This document shows positions 23,010 to 31,770 of a stretch of 36,101 nucleotides of DNA, piece after piece (position 1 is the first letter of the stretch; each line of letters opens with the position of its first letter). A program made the translations under genes and the position numbers. The DNA comes from an uncultured Anaerotignum sp. (lineage in GTDB: Bacteria > Bacillota > Clostridia > Lachnospirales > Anaerotignaceae). The DNA is taken from assembly GCF_905212195.1 (NCBI RefSeq), contig NZ_CAJMDQ010000014.1, positions 1-36,101 of the forward strand, in the 5' to 3' direction. Below the pieces are notes generated by a model. It had not been told where the DNA came from. It did no database searches and saw only the letters and a program-made list of their open reading frames with translations.

Positions 23010-24935
23010 ATGGAAAGACCAACGGTCGGTGAAAAACGCCGGCTTTTGATTTATCTACTCTGCTGTATGCTGGCGTTTCTGGTGCTGGCAGGACGGCTGG
23101 TTTATATCGAAGTGTTTCGAGCCCCCCAGTGGCAGGAAATGGCTTATGAACAGCAGACCAGAGATCGTTTGATTACGGCCAAGCGGGGCGATATTCTGGA
23201 CAGAAACGGTGTCGGCATTGCCGAAACCCAGACAGTGTCGGCAGTCAGTGTTGTTCCGGCAGAGGTGAAAGAAAAAGAAGAAACAGCAAAGTTTCTGGCG
23301 GATACACTGGAATTGGATTATGATGAAGTGCTGGAGAAAGTCCAGCGGAAAGTGGCGCTGGTGCGGATTCAGTCAAAAGTGGATACGGAAACAGCACAGA
23401 CCATCCGGCAGGCGGATTTGCCGGGGGTAAAGGTAGACGAAGATGTCCAGCGGATTTATCCTTTTGGAGAACTGGCGGCTCAGGTGGTTGGTTTTGTAGG
23501 AAAAGATAATCAGGGCATCATTGGGCTGGAAGCCAAGTATGATGATGTGATGGAAGGGGAACAGGGGAAGATATTAACCCTGACGGATGCCAAAGGCCAT
23601 GAACTGACAGACGAACAGGAACGGATTCCGCCAGTGGATGGTGGAAATCTGGTGACAACTCTGGATGTGACCATACAGCAGTATGCGGAACAGACACTGG
23701 CAAAAACAGTGGAATCCAAGCAGGCGAAAAAAGGCTCTCTCATTGTGATGAACCCGCAAAATGGGGAGATTTACGCCATGGCGAATTATCCCTCTTTTGA
23801 CTTGAATGAACCCTTTACCATCAATGACCCAGAATTGGCAGCGGTGTGGGAAGGACTTTCTTCCCAAGAGCAGAGTGACGCCCTCAATGCCATGTGGCGC
23901 AATTCTGCCATCAACGATACATATGAACCGGGAAGTATTTTTAAGATCATTACTTCTGTGGCAGGTCTGGAAGAAGGCGTTGTCACGCCGGAATCTACTT
24001 TTTACTGTCCGGGGTATCATGTGGCAGGAGATCGGCAGATTAAATGCTGGCGGTATCCCAGAACCCATGGCTCGGAAACATTTGCCGAAGGGGTACAGAA
24101 TTCCTGTAATCCAGTGTTTATGGAAATTGCGGAGCGACTAGGCGCGGAAACCTTTCTGGAATATGTGGAAAAACTGGGTTTCCGGGAAAAAACAGGCATT
24201 GATTTGGCTGGGGAAGCTACGGGCATTATCCATGAGCTGAAAAACGTAGGCCCTGTGGAACTTGCCACTATGTCTTTTGGTCAGTCTTTTCAGATTACGC
24301 CTCTGCAATTGATGCGTGCTGTTTCCGCGGCAGTAAACGGCGGCTATCTGGTAACGCCTCATATTGGCTATGGCATTGCCGATGAAAATGGCAATTTGAC
24401 AGAAACATTCTCCTATGAAAAAGGGGAACAGGTGCTTTCCAAGGAAACTTCCGAAACCATGAAAACCATATTGGAAAGCGTGGTGGCAGAAGGTACCGCC
24501 ACCAAAGCGGCAGTGGAAGGCTACCGCATCGGCGGCAAAACGGCCACATCAGAAAAACTTCCCCGCAGAAGCGGAAAGTACATCGCTTCTTTCATGACAT
24601 TTGCCCCTGCAAACGACCCACAGGTTATGGTGTTCCTGATGATTGATGAGCCTCAAGGCGTATATTACGGCGGTACCGTTGGTGGTCCTGCCATGCAGGA
24701 AATGCTGCAGAATATCCTGCCTTATCTGGGTATTCCCAAAGAAGGGGAAATATCAGAGGATGCTGTGGTGGTTGTGCCGGATGTAACGGGAATGACCATG
24801 GCGGAGGCGAAGAACACCCTTTGGCAGGCAGGACTGACAGCCCAGACGGATGAGGGGGAAACCGTTGTTTCTCAGCTCCCTCCCGCAGGACAGGAAGTCA
24901 ACCGGGGGACAAAAGTTCTGCTCTACGGGACATAA
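23010..24935 (+). CDS. spoVD: SpoVD-like class B penicillin-binding protein with one PASTA domain
   Basis: Second class B transpeptidase, 641 residues, with one transmembrane helix (about 12-33), the dimerisation domain, the transpeptidase domain and a single C-terminal PASTA domain (about 583-641, VPDVTGMTMAEAK...). Motifs: SIFK at 309-312 and SCN at 365-367. The third motif reads K510-T511-A512-T rather than KTGT, a one-base difference (GCC for GGC). SpoVD makes spore cortex peptidoglycan in the forespore outer membrane; its position after the vegetative PBP and before murE is the Bacillus/Clostridia arrangement. It could instead be a vegetative paralogue. Its ribosome binding site is in a strong hairpin. 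No sporulation sigma-factor promoter could be identified. Confidence 0.85.
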   Translation: MERPTVGEKRRLLIYLLCCMLAFLVLAGRLVYIEVFRAPQWQEMAYEQQTRDRLITAKRGDILDRNGVGIAETQTVSAVSVVPAEVKEKEETAKFLADTLELDYDEVLEKVQRKVALVRIQSKVDTETAQTIRQADLPGVKVDEDVQRIYPFGELAAQVVGFVGKDNQGIIGLEAKYDDVMEGEQGKILTLTDAKGHELTDEQERIPPVDGGNLVTTLDVTIQQYAEQTLAKTVESKQAKKGSLIVMNPQNGEIYAMANYPSFDLNEPFTINDPELAAVWEGLSSQEQSDALNAMWRNSAINDTYEPGSIFKIITSVAGLEEGVVTPESTFYCPGYHVAGDRQIKCWRYPRTHGSETFAEGVQNSCNPVFMEIAERLGAETFLEYVEKLGFREKTGIDLAGEATGIIHELKNVGPVELATMSFGQSFQITPLQLMRAVSAAVNGGYLVTPHIGYGIADENGNLTETFSYEKGEQVLSKETSETMKTILESVVAEGTATKAAVEGYRIGGKTATSEKLPRRSGKYIASFMTFAPANDPQVMVFLMIDEPQGVYYGGTVGGPAMQEMLQNILPYLGIPKEGEISEDAVVVVPDVTGMTMAEAKNTLWQAGLTAQTDEGETVVSQLPPAGQEVNRGTKVLLYGT

Positions 24936-25006
24936 AGAAAAAAGCGAATAAAAATGCGGAAGAATCGAAAAAAAATCATTCTTTTTCCGTTCCTTCCAGT
25001 TTTTTA

Positions 25007-25015
25007 TGATATAAT
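25007..25015 (+). promoter_or_regulatory. Extended -10 promoter before murE
   Basis: A perfect extended -10, TGATATAAT, lies 44 bases before the murE start; no good -35 is visible. It would let the murE-ftsW part be transcribed independently of the hairpin before spoVD. Confidence 0.5.
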
Positions 25016-25058
25016 AAACAGATGCGAAAAAAAGCAACACCCAAAGGAGGAAAATACA

Positions 25059-26513
25059 GTGTTATTGCAAAAACTGTTAGAGGGTATTCCTTATAAAATG
25101 TTACAGGGAACCGATGGGGCAGAAATCAAAATGCCCGTTTACGATTCCCGAAAAGTACAGCCGGGGGACTTGTTTGTCTGCATCACAGGCTTTCAGACAG
25201 ACGGCCATCGCTATATTCCCATGGCGCTGGAAAAAGGCGCGGCAGCCCTTTTGGTAGAACATGCTGTGGAAGATGTACCGGAAAACATCACAGTGATTCA
25301 GACAGAAAACAACCGTCAGGCGTTGGCGGCGCTGTCTGCCAATTTTTATGACCATCCCACACAGAAAATGCGGGTGACAGGGGTGACCGGCACCAACGGT
25401 AAAACCACTATCACCTATCTGGTGCGTTCTGTGTTGGAACGGGTAGGCAGAAAAACAGGTGTCATCGGCACCATCGAAAACCGCATTGGGGATAAAGTCA
25501 TTCCTACAGAACGGACAACGCCGGAATCTTTGGAATTGCAGGCATTGATGGAACAGATGCGTCAGGAAGATGTGACAGATGTTATCATGGAAGTTTCTTC
25601 CCATTCTCTGGATTTGCATCGTGTGGACGGCATTGCTTATGATGTGGCAGTGTTCACCAACCTGACACAGGATCATCTGGATTATCATAAAACCATGGAA
25701 AATTACAAAATCGCCAAGAGTATGCTCTTTGAACGGAGCAAAAAGAGCGTCATCAATATTGACGATGCCGCAGGTGATTTTATGGTGGAAAAATCTGCTG
25801 GGGAAGTGCTGACTTATGCCATTGACAAAGCAGCAGACCTGAAGGCGGAGGATATTTCCATTACAGCGGAAGGTACTGCCTTTACAGTGGTATATGAAGG
25901 AAAACGCTATGGTGTGAAATTGCACACACCCGGCAGATTCAGTGTATATAATGGACTGGGTGCTATCGGCGCTTGCCTGTGTCTGGGCGTGGAAATGGAA
26001 GACATTCTGGCTGGTTTGGCAGAAAATCCCGGTGTGGCAGGTCGTTTCCAGACAGTGCGCAGCAAAAAAGGCTGTCAGGCAGTGGTGGACTATGCCCATA
26101 CACCTGATGGACTGGAAAATGTGCTGAAAACAGCCAAAGAATTTACCAAAGGCAAATTGATTGCGGTCTTTGGCTGCGGCGGTGATAGAGATAAGACAAA
26201 ACGCCCCATCATGGGACATATCGGCGGACAGTATGCGGATTACTGCATCATCACATCCGATAATCCCCGTACAGAAGACCCGGAACAGATTTTGCGGGAA
26301 GTGGAAGCAGGTACAAAGGAAACAGGATGTGCCTACGAAAAACAGGTTGACCGTAGAAAAGCCATTGTGCGTGCCGTAGAACTGGCACAGGCAGGAGATG
26401 TCATTCTCATTGCTGGCAAGGGTCATGAAACTTATCAGATTTTCCCGGATAAAACCATTCATTTTGACGATGTAGAAGAAGTGCGAAACGCGTTTGGAGA
26501 TGATTGCTTATGA
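25059..26513 (+). CDS. murE: UDP-MurNAc-tripeptide synthetase, meso-DAP type
   Basis: Cytoplasmic Mur ligase adding the third amino acid to UDP-MurNAc-L-Ala-D-Glu with ATP. The 484-residue protein has the ATP-binding GTNGKTT at 111-117, the carbamylated-lysine region following SSHSLDLHRV, and the amino-acid-selecting DNPR motif at 401-404, which marks meso-diaminopimelate ligases. The start is GTG 25059, eight bases after AAGGAGG; an upstream in-frame start at 24954 lies in the promoter. Its end overlaps murF by 4 bases (ATGA). Confidence 0.95.
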   Translation: MLLQKLLEGIPYKMLQGTDGAEIKMPVYDSRKVQPGDLFVCITGFQTDGHRYIPMALEKGAAALLVEHAVEDVPENITVIQTENNRQALAALSANFYDHPTQKMRVTGVTGTNGKTTITYLVRSVLERVGRKTGVIGTIENRIGDKVIPTERTTPESLELQALMEQMRQEDVTDVIMEVSSHSLDLHRVDGIAYDVAVFTNLTQDHLDYHKTMENYKIAKSMLFERSKKSVINIDDAAGDFMVEKSAGEVLTYAIDKAADLKAEDISITAEGTAFTVVYEGKRYGVKLHTPGRFSVYNGLGAIGACLCLGVEMEDILAGLAENPGVAGRFQTVRSKKGCQAVVDYAHTPDGLENVLKTAKEFTKGKLIAVFGCGGDRDKTKRPIMGHIGGQYADYCIITSDNPRTEDPEQILREVEAGTKETGCAYEKQVDRRKAIVRAVELAQAGDVILIAGKGHETYQIFPDKTIHFDDVEEVRNAFGDDCL

Positions 26514-27892
26514 AAAAACTGACCATTCAGGAAATTGCCAATGCCACCCATGCACGGATTCTGGCAGCAAATTTAGAAGAGGCACAGCAGAAAACCATCT
26601 GCCATGTGACACAGGATTCCCGTCAGGCAGGGGAAGAAAGCCTCTTTGTGCCTCTGAAAGGCAAAAATTCCGACGGCCATGATTACCTGAAAAGCTGCAT
26701 GGAAAAAGGCGTTGCCGCATGTTTTACAGAGCGTGAAATGACACCGGAAAATGGCTGTGTGCTGCTTCTGGTGGAAAATGCGAGAGCGGCTATGTTACAG
26801 TTAGCAAAATATTATCGCAGCCTGTTTGATATTCCCGTTGTTGGCATTACCGGCAGCGTAGGCAAGACTACCACAAAGGATATGATTGCCTCTGTCCTTT
26901 CTCAGAAATACAATACTTTGTGGACACTGGGAAATTTCAATAATGACCTCGGTGTGCCTCTGACCTTGTTCCGTCTGGAAGAAAGTCACGAAGCCGCTGT
27001 CATTGAAATGGGCATGAACCATTTTGGGGAAATCCATCGTCTGGTGGATGTAGTACGCCCTCATATTGGCGTGATTTCCAATGTTGGTGTTGCACATATT
27101 GAACATCTGGGCAGTCGGGAAGGCATTTTGAAGGCAAAATGTGAATTGTTCGATTTTATGGATGAAAAGGATGTTGCTGTGCTCAACGGCGATAACGATA
27201 TGCTGGCCACATTGGACGGCAAACTTTCTCAGAAAGTACGCTGGTTTGGTGTGGAAAACAAACGGGATGTTTACGCGGACAACATCGAAGCCGTTGGTCT
27301 GGAGCATACCAGATGCACCATTCACACACCTGTGGGCAGCATGGACGTAGTGATTCCTATGCCCGGTGCACACATGGTGCTTAATGCCCTTTCCGCTGTA
27401 ACCGTAGGGCTGGAAATGGGCTTTACACTGGATGAAATCAAAGGGGGCATTGAAAATTTCGTGCCTACCAAAGACCGTATGACCATCATGCGTCTGGAAA
27501 ACGGTCTGACACTGCTGAATGATGTATACAACTCCAATCCTGTTTCCGCGAAGGCTTCTTTGGATATTCTCAAAGATGTGGAAGGCAGAAGTGTGGCATT
27601 CTTGGGCTTTATGGGAGAACTGGGCGAATTTGCCCCCCAGATGCACCGAGAAGTTGGGGCTTATGCGGCAGAAAAAGGCATTGACCTTTTGATTTGTATT
27701 GGCAACCATTCTGACCAGATGGCGGCAGGCGCAAAAGATGCCGGCATGAAGGAAGTGTATCGCTTTGATACACAGGAAGAATTCTGGGAAAACGGCATGG
27801 ATTTGCTGAAAAAAGGAGATACAATTTTGTTGAAAGCATCCCGCAGCATGGGATTTGAAAAAACAGTAGAGAAATTGCAAGGAGTGAAATAA
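26510..27892 (+). CDS. murF: UDP-MurNAc-tripeptide--D-alanyl-D-alanine ligase
   Basis: Adds D-Ala-D-Ala to complete the UDP-MurNAc-pentapeptide. The 460 residues include GSVGKTT at 115-121 (ATP binding), EMGMNHFGEIHRL, HIEHLGSREGI and the Mur-ligase C-terminal domain with NDVYNSNPVSAKAS. The start overlaps the murE stop, so translation is coupled. The following mraY gene begins 1 base after its stop. Confidence 0.95.
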   Translation: MKKLTIQEIANATHARILAANLEEAQQKTICHVTQDSRQAGEESLFVPLKGKNSDGHDYLKSCMEKGVAACFTEREMTPENGCVLLLVENARAAMLQLAKYYRSLFDIPVVGITGSVGKTTTKDMIASVLSQKYNTLWTLGNFNNDLGVPLTLFRLEESHEAAVIEMGMNHFGEIHRLVDVVRPHIGVISNVGVAHIEHLGSREGILKAKCELFDFMDEKDVAVLNGDNDMLATLDGKLSQKVRWFGVENKRDVYADNIEAVGLEHTRCTIHTPVGSMDVVIPMPGAHMVLNALSAVTVGLEMGFTLDEIKGGIENFVPTKDRMTIMRLENGLTLLNDVYNSNPVSAKASLDILKDVEGRSVAFLGFMGELGEFAPQMHREVGAYAAEKGIDLLICIGNHSDQMAAGAKDAGMKEVYRFDTQEEFWENGMDLLKKGDTILLKASRSMGFEKTVEKLQGVK

Positions 27893-27893
27893 A

Positions 27894-28883
27894 GTGGGTT
27901 CTTTGGAACAGGCGGTTTACGCCATATTGATAGCCTTTGTCATTGGGGTGATTTTGTGTCCCATTCTGATTCCGGTACTGCATAAAATGAAGTTCGGGCA
28001 GAATGTCCGGGATGACGGCCCTCAGACACATCTGCAGAAACAGGGTACGCCTACCATGGGCGGTATTGCCTTTTTGATTGCCTTTGTGATAGCATCCTTT
28101 TTCTTTTTGAAGGGGAATACCGATGGCATTGCGGTGGTACTGATGACACTGTGTTATGGCATCATCGGCTTTTTGGATGACTATATCAAAGTTGTGAAAA
28201 AACGTTCTCTGGGTCTGCGTGCTTGGCAGAAACTGGCATTGCAGCTCATTGTAACAGCTGTATTCTGCTGGTATGTGATGATGAAAAGCGGTATCGGCAC
28301 AGCCATTTACATTCCCTTTACCAATGGTATGGAACTGGATCTGGGTATTTTGTTTGTGCCTTTCCTCTTTATTGCGGTACTGGGGACTGTCAATGGTGTC
28401 AACCTGACAGACGGTCTGGACGGTCTGGCTGGCGGCGTAACCCTCATTGTTGCGGCGTTCTTTATGATCGTGTCCTGGGCGGCAGGCAGCATGATTTCTC
28501 CTGTCTGCGGGGCAATCGTTGGCGCACTGCTGGCATTTTTGCTCTTTAACTGCTATCCTGCCAAAGTGTTCATGGGGGATACAGGCTCTCTGGCACTGGG
28601 CGGCTTTGTGGCGGCAACGGCTTTTGTGCTGAAAATGCCTATTTTCATTGTCATTGTCGGCTTTGTTTATCTGTGGGAATCTATCACAGTTATGCTGCAG
28701 GTAGGTTGGTTCAAGATTACAAAACGCAAATACGGCGAAGGCAGACGCCTGTTCAAAATGGCGCCTTTCCATCATCACCTGGAACAGTGCGGATGGAGAG
28801 AAACAAAGGTTGTGACTTTGTTCTATGTAGTGACTGCTCTGCTGTGCCTGCTGGGCTTCTTGGGCAGTAAAGCGATGTTTTAA
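27894..28883 (+). CDS. mraY: Phospho-N-acetylmuramoyl-pentapeptide transferase
   Basis: Polytopic membrane enzyme transferring phospho-MurNAc-pentapeptide to undecaprenyl phosphate, giving lipid I. The 329-residue protein has about ten hydrophobic helices and the family signatures: GTPTMGGIAF, the aspartate pair in FLDDYIKVVKKR, NLTDGLDGLAGG, and the HHHLEQCGW motif near the C-terminus. Start is GTG 27894 with AAGGAG in front. Confidence 0.96.
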   Translation: MGSLEQAVYAILIAFVIGVILCPILIPVLHKMKFGQNVRDDGPQTHLQKQGTPTMGGIAFLIAFVIASFFFLKGNTDGIAVVLMTLCYGIIGFLDDYIKVVKKRSLGLRAWQKLALQLIVTAVFCWYVMMKSGIGTAIYIPFTNGMELDLGILFVPFLFIAVLGTVNGVNLTDGLDGLAGGVTLIVAAFFMIVSWAAGSMISPVCGAIVGALLAFLLFNCYPAKVFMGDTGSLALGGFVAATAFVLKMPIFIVIVGFVYLWESITVMLQVGWFKITKRKYGEGRRLFKMAPFHHHLEQCGWRETKVVTLFYVVTALLCLLGFLGSKAMF

Positions 28884-28903
28884 CGGAAAGAAGGAAAAAA
28901 TCC

Positions 28904-30265
28904 ATGAAATATACAGGAAAACGTGCCCTGGTATGCGGCATGGCAAAAAGCGGTATTGCAGCAGCGGCTCTGCTGCAGAAACTGGGTGCAGTGGTTACAT
29001 TGCAGGATATGAAAGAACGTGACGCCGTTCCTGCGGCAGCACTGGAACTGGAAAAAGAAGGAGTTGCCCTTTACACAGGGAAAAATCCCGATGATATTGC
29101 ATGTGAACAGGATCTGATTGTACTTAGTCCCGGTATCCCCTGCGACCTGCCTTTCATTGAAGCGGCAGAAGCAGCTGGCGTGGAAGTCATCAGCGAAGTG
29201 GAACTGGCATACAGAGAAACCACTTGCCCCATCACAGCCATCACAGGCACCAATGGGAAAACAACAACCACAACCCTGACTGGTGAAATTATGAAAGCCG
29301 TTCGCCCGAACACAGCAGTGGTAGGGAATATTGGTGTGCCTTACAGTGAAAAAGTACAGGGCTTGACAGAAAAGGATTGGGTCGTTGCGGAAATCAGTAG
29401 TTTCCAGATGGAAAAAGCAAAAGAATTCCATCCCCACATCAGCGCGGTGCTGAATATTACCCCTGACCATCTGAACAGACACAAAACCATGGAAGTTTAC
29501 ATTGCCATGAAAGAACGTGTTTTTGCGAAACAGACAGCAGAAGATTTCTGCATTTTGAATTACGAAGACGAAACATGCCGGAAAATGGCAGACAAAACTG
29601 CTGCAAAAGTATTTTTCTTCAGCAGTGCACAGCCTTTGGCAGAAGGTATTTACCTGCAGGACAAAGATATTTTTGTAAAATGGCAGGGTATCGATGAAAA
29701 GCTGATTTCTGTGGATGAACTGCAGATTTTGGGCGTTCATAACTATGAAAACGTCATGGCAGCGGCAGCCATGGGCATTTGCGCAGGCGTGGCACTGGAT
29801 ACTATCCGTCAGGTGCTGAAATCCTTTGCGGGTGTTGAACACCGTATTGAATACGTGGCAACGGTAGATGGCGTTGATTACTATAACGATTCTAAGGGCA
29901 CAAACACAGATGCGTCCATCCGTGCTGTCCTTGCCATGCAGAAACCCATTGTGCTCATTGGCGGCGGCTATGACAAAGGTGTTTCTTTTGATGACTGGAC
30001 AAAGCTGTTCCCCGGCAGAGTGAAACATCTGGTACTCATCGGTGTAACAGCACCGCAGATTCGTGCGTCTGCGGAAAAATTCGGCTTTACGGCTATGACA
30101 GACTGCGAAACCTTTGCAGAAGCTGTAGATCTGTGCAGGGAAAAGGCAGAACCTGGTGATTGTGTGCTCCTTTCTCCCGCATGTGCAAGCTGGGGCATGT
30201 TTGATAACTACGAACAGCGCGGCGAAATGTTCAAAGAACAGGTTCGCTCCTATTTGCAGAAATAA
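28904..30265 (+). CDS. murD: UDP-MurNAc-L-alanine--D-glutamate ligase
   Basis: Mur ligase adding D-glutamate to UDP-MurNAc-L-Ala. The 453 residues have a Rossmann-like N-terminal UDP-binding domain (GMAKSGIAAA), the ATP-binding GTNGKTT at 115-121, EISSFQME, and NITPDHLNRH in the central domain. YYNDSKGTN and a C-terminal LSPACASWGMFDNYEQRG, typical of MurD, complete it. It follows mraY by 20 bases. Confidence 0.96.
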   Translation: MKYTGKRALVCGMAKSGIAAAALLQKLGAVVTLQDMKERDAVPAAALELEKEGVALYTGKNPDDIACEQDLIVLSPGIPCDLPFIEAAEAAGVEVISEVELAYRETTCPITAITGTNGKTTTTTLTGEIMKAVRPNTAVVGNIGVPYSEKVQGLTEKDWVVAEISSFQMEKAKEFHPHISAVLNITPDHLNRHKTMEVYIAMKERVFAKQTAEDFCILNYEDETCRKMADKTAAKVFFFSSAQPLAEGIYLQDKDIFVKWQGIDEKLISVDELQILGVHNYENVMAAAAMGICAGVALDTIRQVLKSFAGVEHRIEYVATVDGVDYYNDSKGTNTDASIRAVLAMQKPIVLIGGGYDKGVSFDDWTKLFPGRVKHLVLIGVTAPQIRASAEKFGFTAMTDCETFAEAVDLCREKAEPGDCVLLSPACASWGMFDNYEQRGEMFKEQVRSYLQK

Positions 30266-30283
30266 ACAAAGCGAGGTGGTAAC

Positions 30284-31444
30284 ATGGAACAGACCAGACA
30301 GGGAAAGGCAGGAAGAAAACCGCATAAAAAAAGAGTGAAAGCGGATACCTATGACTTCGGGCTGTTTTTCGTGGTACTGACGCTGGTATTGTTCGGCGTT
30401 GTCATGATTTTCAGCGCCAGTTATTATGAAACCATGTCCAGTAAAGAATATGGATATGATATGTTCTATTACTTGAAACGACAGGGCATGTGGGCAGTCG
30501 TGGGGACGGTTGGTATGATCGTTGCCATGAATGTGCCTTATCAGTTCTGGAAAAAGTTTTCCCCTATGCTGTACTGGATTTCCAATGGTCTGCTGGCAAT
30601 CCTGCCTTTTGTCGGGAAAAATGTAAAAGGGCAGACCCGTTGGATTGAAATCGGTCCTTTGCAGTTCCAGCCTTCGGAATTTACCAAGGTTGCGGTGATT
30701 TTGTATCTGTCCTACTATGTCATCAACCATCGGAAGGAATTGGGCAATCTGAAAGGATTTGCAAAAGCGGCAGCGATTCTGGCACTTCCGGTGCTGCTCA
30801 TCGCTATGACAAACTTCTCATCAGCCCTTTTGCTGCTCATGGTTGGTGTGACCATTCTGTTTGTTGCCAGCCCTAGAATCTGGTACTTTGTGGCAGGCAT
30901 TGGCGCACTGGTGCCCTTTGCGGCAGTCATGGTCATTTTGCCGCAGTTCCGCTATCGTCTGACCCGTATCACCACATGGCTGGACCCTTGGTCTGATTTG
31001 CAGGGGAATGGCTATCAGACGGTACAGTCTTTATATGCGGTGGCATCCGGCGGGCTCTTTGGTCTGGGATTGGGACAAAGCCGACAGAAATCATTTATCC
31101 CAGAAGCCCACAACGATATTATCTTTGCGATTATTTGTGAAGAACTGGGGCTGATTGGTGCGGCGCTGGTCATCATCCTTTTTGCAGTAGTGGTTTGGCG
31201 CGGCATCCGCATTGCCATGAATGCGCGGGATAATTACGGTATGCTGGTGGCAACGGGCATTACATCTGTGGTGGCATATCAGTCTTTGATTAACATCGGC
31301 GTTGTAACCAATACCATTCCAAATACAGGGCAGCCTTTGCCGTTTATCAGTTACGGCGGTACGGCGCTGGTATTCCTGATGGGTATGATGGGAATATTGC
31401 TGAATATATCAAAATATCCAAAGGATATGAAGAATACAGAATAA
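30284..31444 (+). CDS. ftsW: SEDS-family septal peptidoglycan polymerase FtsW
   Basis: Polytopic SEDS glycosyltransferase, 386 residues, with a ~25-residue basic cytoplasmic tail and about ten transmembrane helices. The signatures KGQTRWIEIGPLQFQPSE (central loop) and NTIPNTGQPLPFISYGG (last loop) are intact. It polymerises lipid II together with a class B PBP encoded upstream. Paralogues SpoVE and RodA share these motifs; the cluster position favours FtsW (or SpoVE, which sits here in Bacillus). It is the last dcw gene in the window; murG, murB and ftsQ do not follow. Confidence 0.9.
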   Translation: MEQTRQGKAGRKPHKKRVKADTYDFGLFFVVLTLVLFGVVMIFSASYYETMSSKEYGYDMFYYLKRQGMWAVVGTVGMIVAMNVPYQFWKKFSPMLYWISNGLLAILPFVGKNVKGQTRWIEIGPLQFQPSEFTKVAVILYLSYYVINHRKELGNLKGFAKAAAILALPVLLIAMTNFSSALLLLMVGVTILFVASPRIWYFVAGIGALVPFAAVMVILPQFRYRLTRITTWLDPWSDLQGNGYQTVQSLYAVASGGLFGLGLGQSRQKSFIPEAHNDIIFAIICEELGLIGAALVIILFAVVVWRGIRIAMNARDNYGMLVATGITSVVAYQSLINIGVVTNTIPNTGQPLPFISYGGTALVFLMGMMGILLNISKYPKDMKNTE

Positions 31445-31458
31445 TTTACAAAAAGCTA

Positions 31459-31487
31459 TTGACAAATTTGTTCGTATTGAATAAAAT
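31459..31487 (+). promoter_or_regulatory. Promoter of valS
   Basis: Perfect -35 TTGACA (31459-31464), 17-bp spacer, -10 TAAAAT (31482-31487), starting 14 bases after the ftsW stop. Confidence 0.85.
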
Positions 31488-31494
31488 GCTAAAG

Positions 31495-31748
31495 TATAAG
31501 ATTCCATACAGCAAAAGCGAAGAAAAAGAGGAGTATGCGGATTCCATCCCGCCAGAGAGAAAGACCCATGGGCTGCAAGGTTTTTCGGGAGCAGGCACGC
31601 AGAAGGTAGCTTTGGAGCTGTTCCGCTGAAAAAAGAGTAAGCGGGAACGGGTGGTTCCGTTACAAACCGAGAGTGTCCGTCAAGTTTTTTGACGGGAAAT
31701 AAGGTGGTACCGCGAGCTTTCGTCCTTTGGGAGGAAAGCTCTTTTTTT
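31495..31748 (+). promoter_or_regulatory. Valine T-box leader of valS
   Basis: A tRNA-sensing leader. Stem I carries the distal AG-bulge/T-loop elements (CCAGAGAG near 31551 and GGCTGCAAGG near 31571) and, on its 3' side, the context AGAAG-GTA-GC, with GTA at 31606-31608 as specifier for valine. Stem III is CCGTCAA/TTGACGG (31677-31695). The T-box core AAGGTGGTACCGCG is at 31701-31714 and binds the tRNA acceptor end. The terminator follows at 31715-31748. Uncharged tRNA-Val stabilises the antiterminator and turns valS on. Confidence 0.92.
31715..31748 (+). terminator. T-box terminator
   Basis: GAGCTTTC pairs with GAAAGCTC, extended by three pairs beyond one mismatch, followed by seven T. Mutually exclusive with the T-box antiterminator. 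Confidence 0.88.
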
Positions 31749-31770
31749 ATGAAACGAAGGAGGAGAAAAC

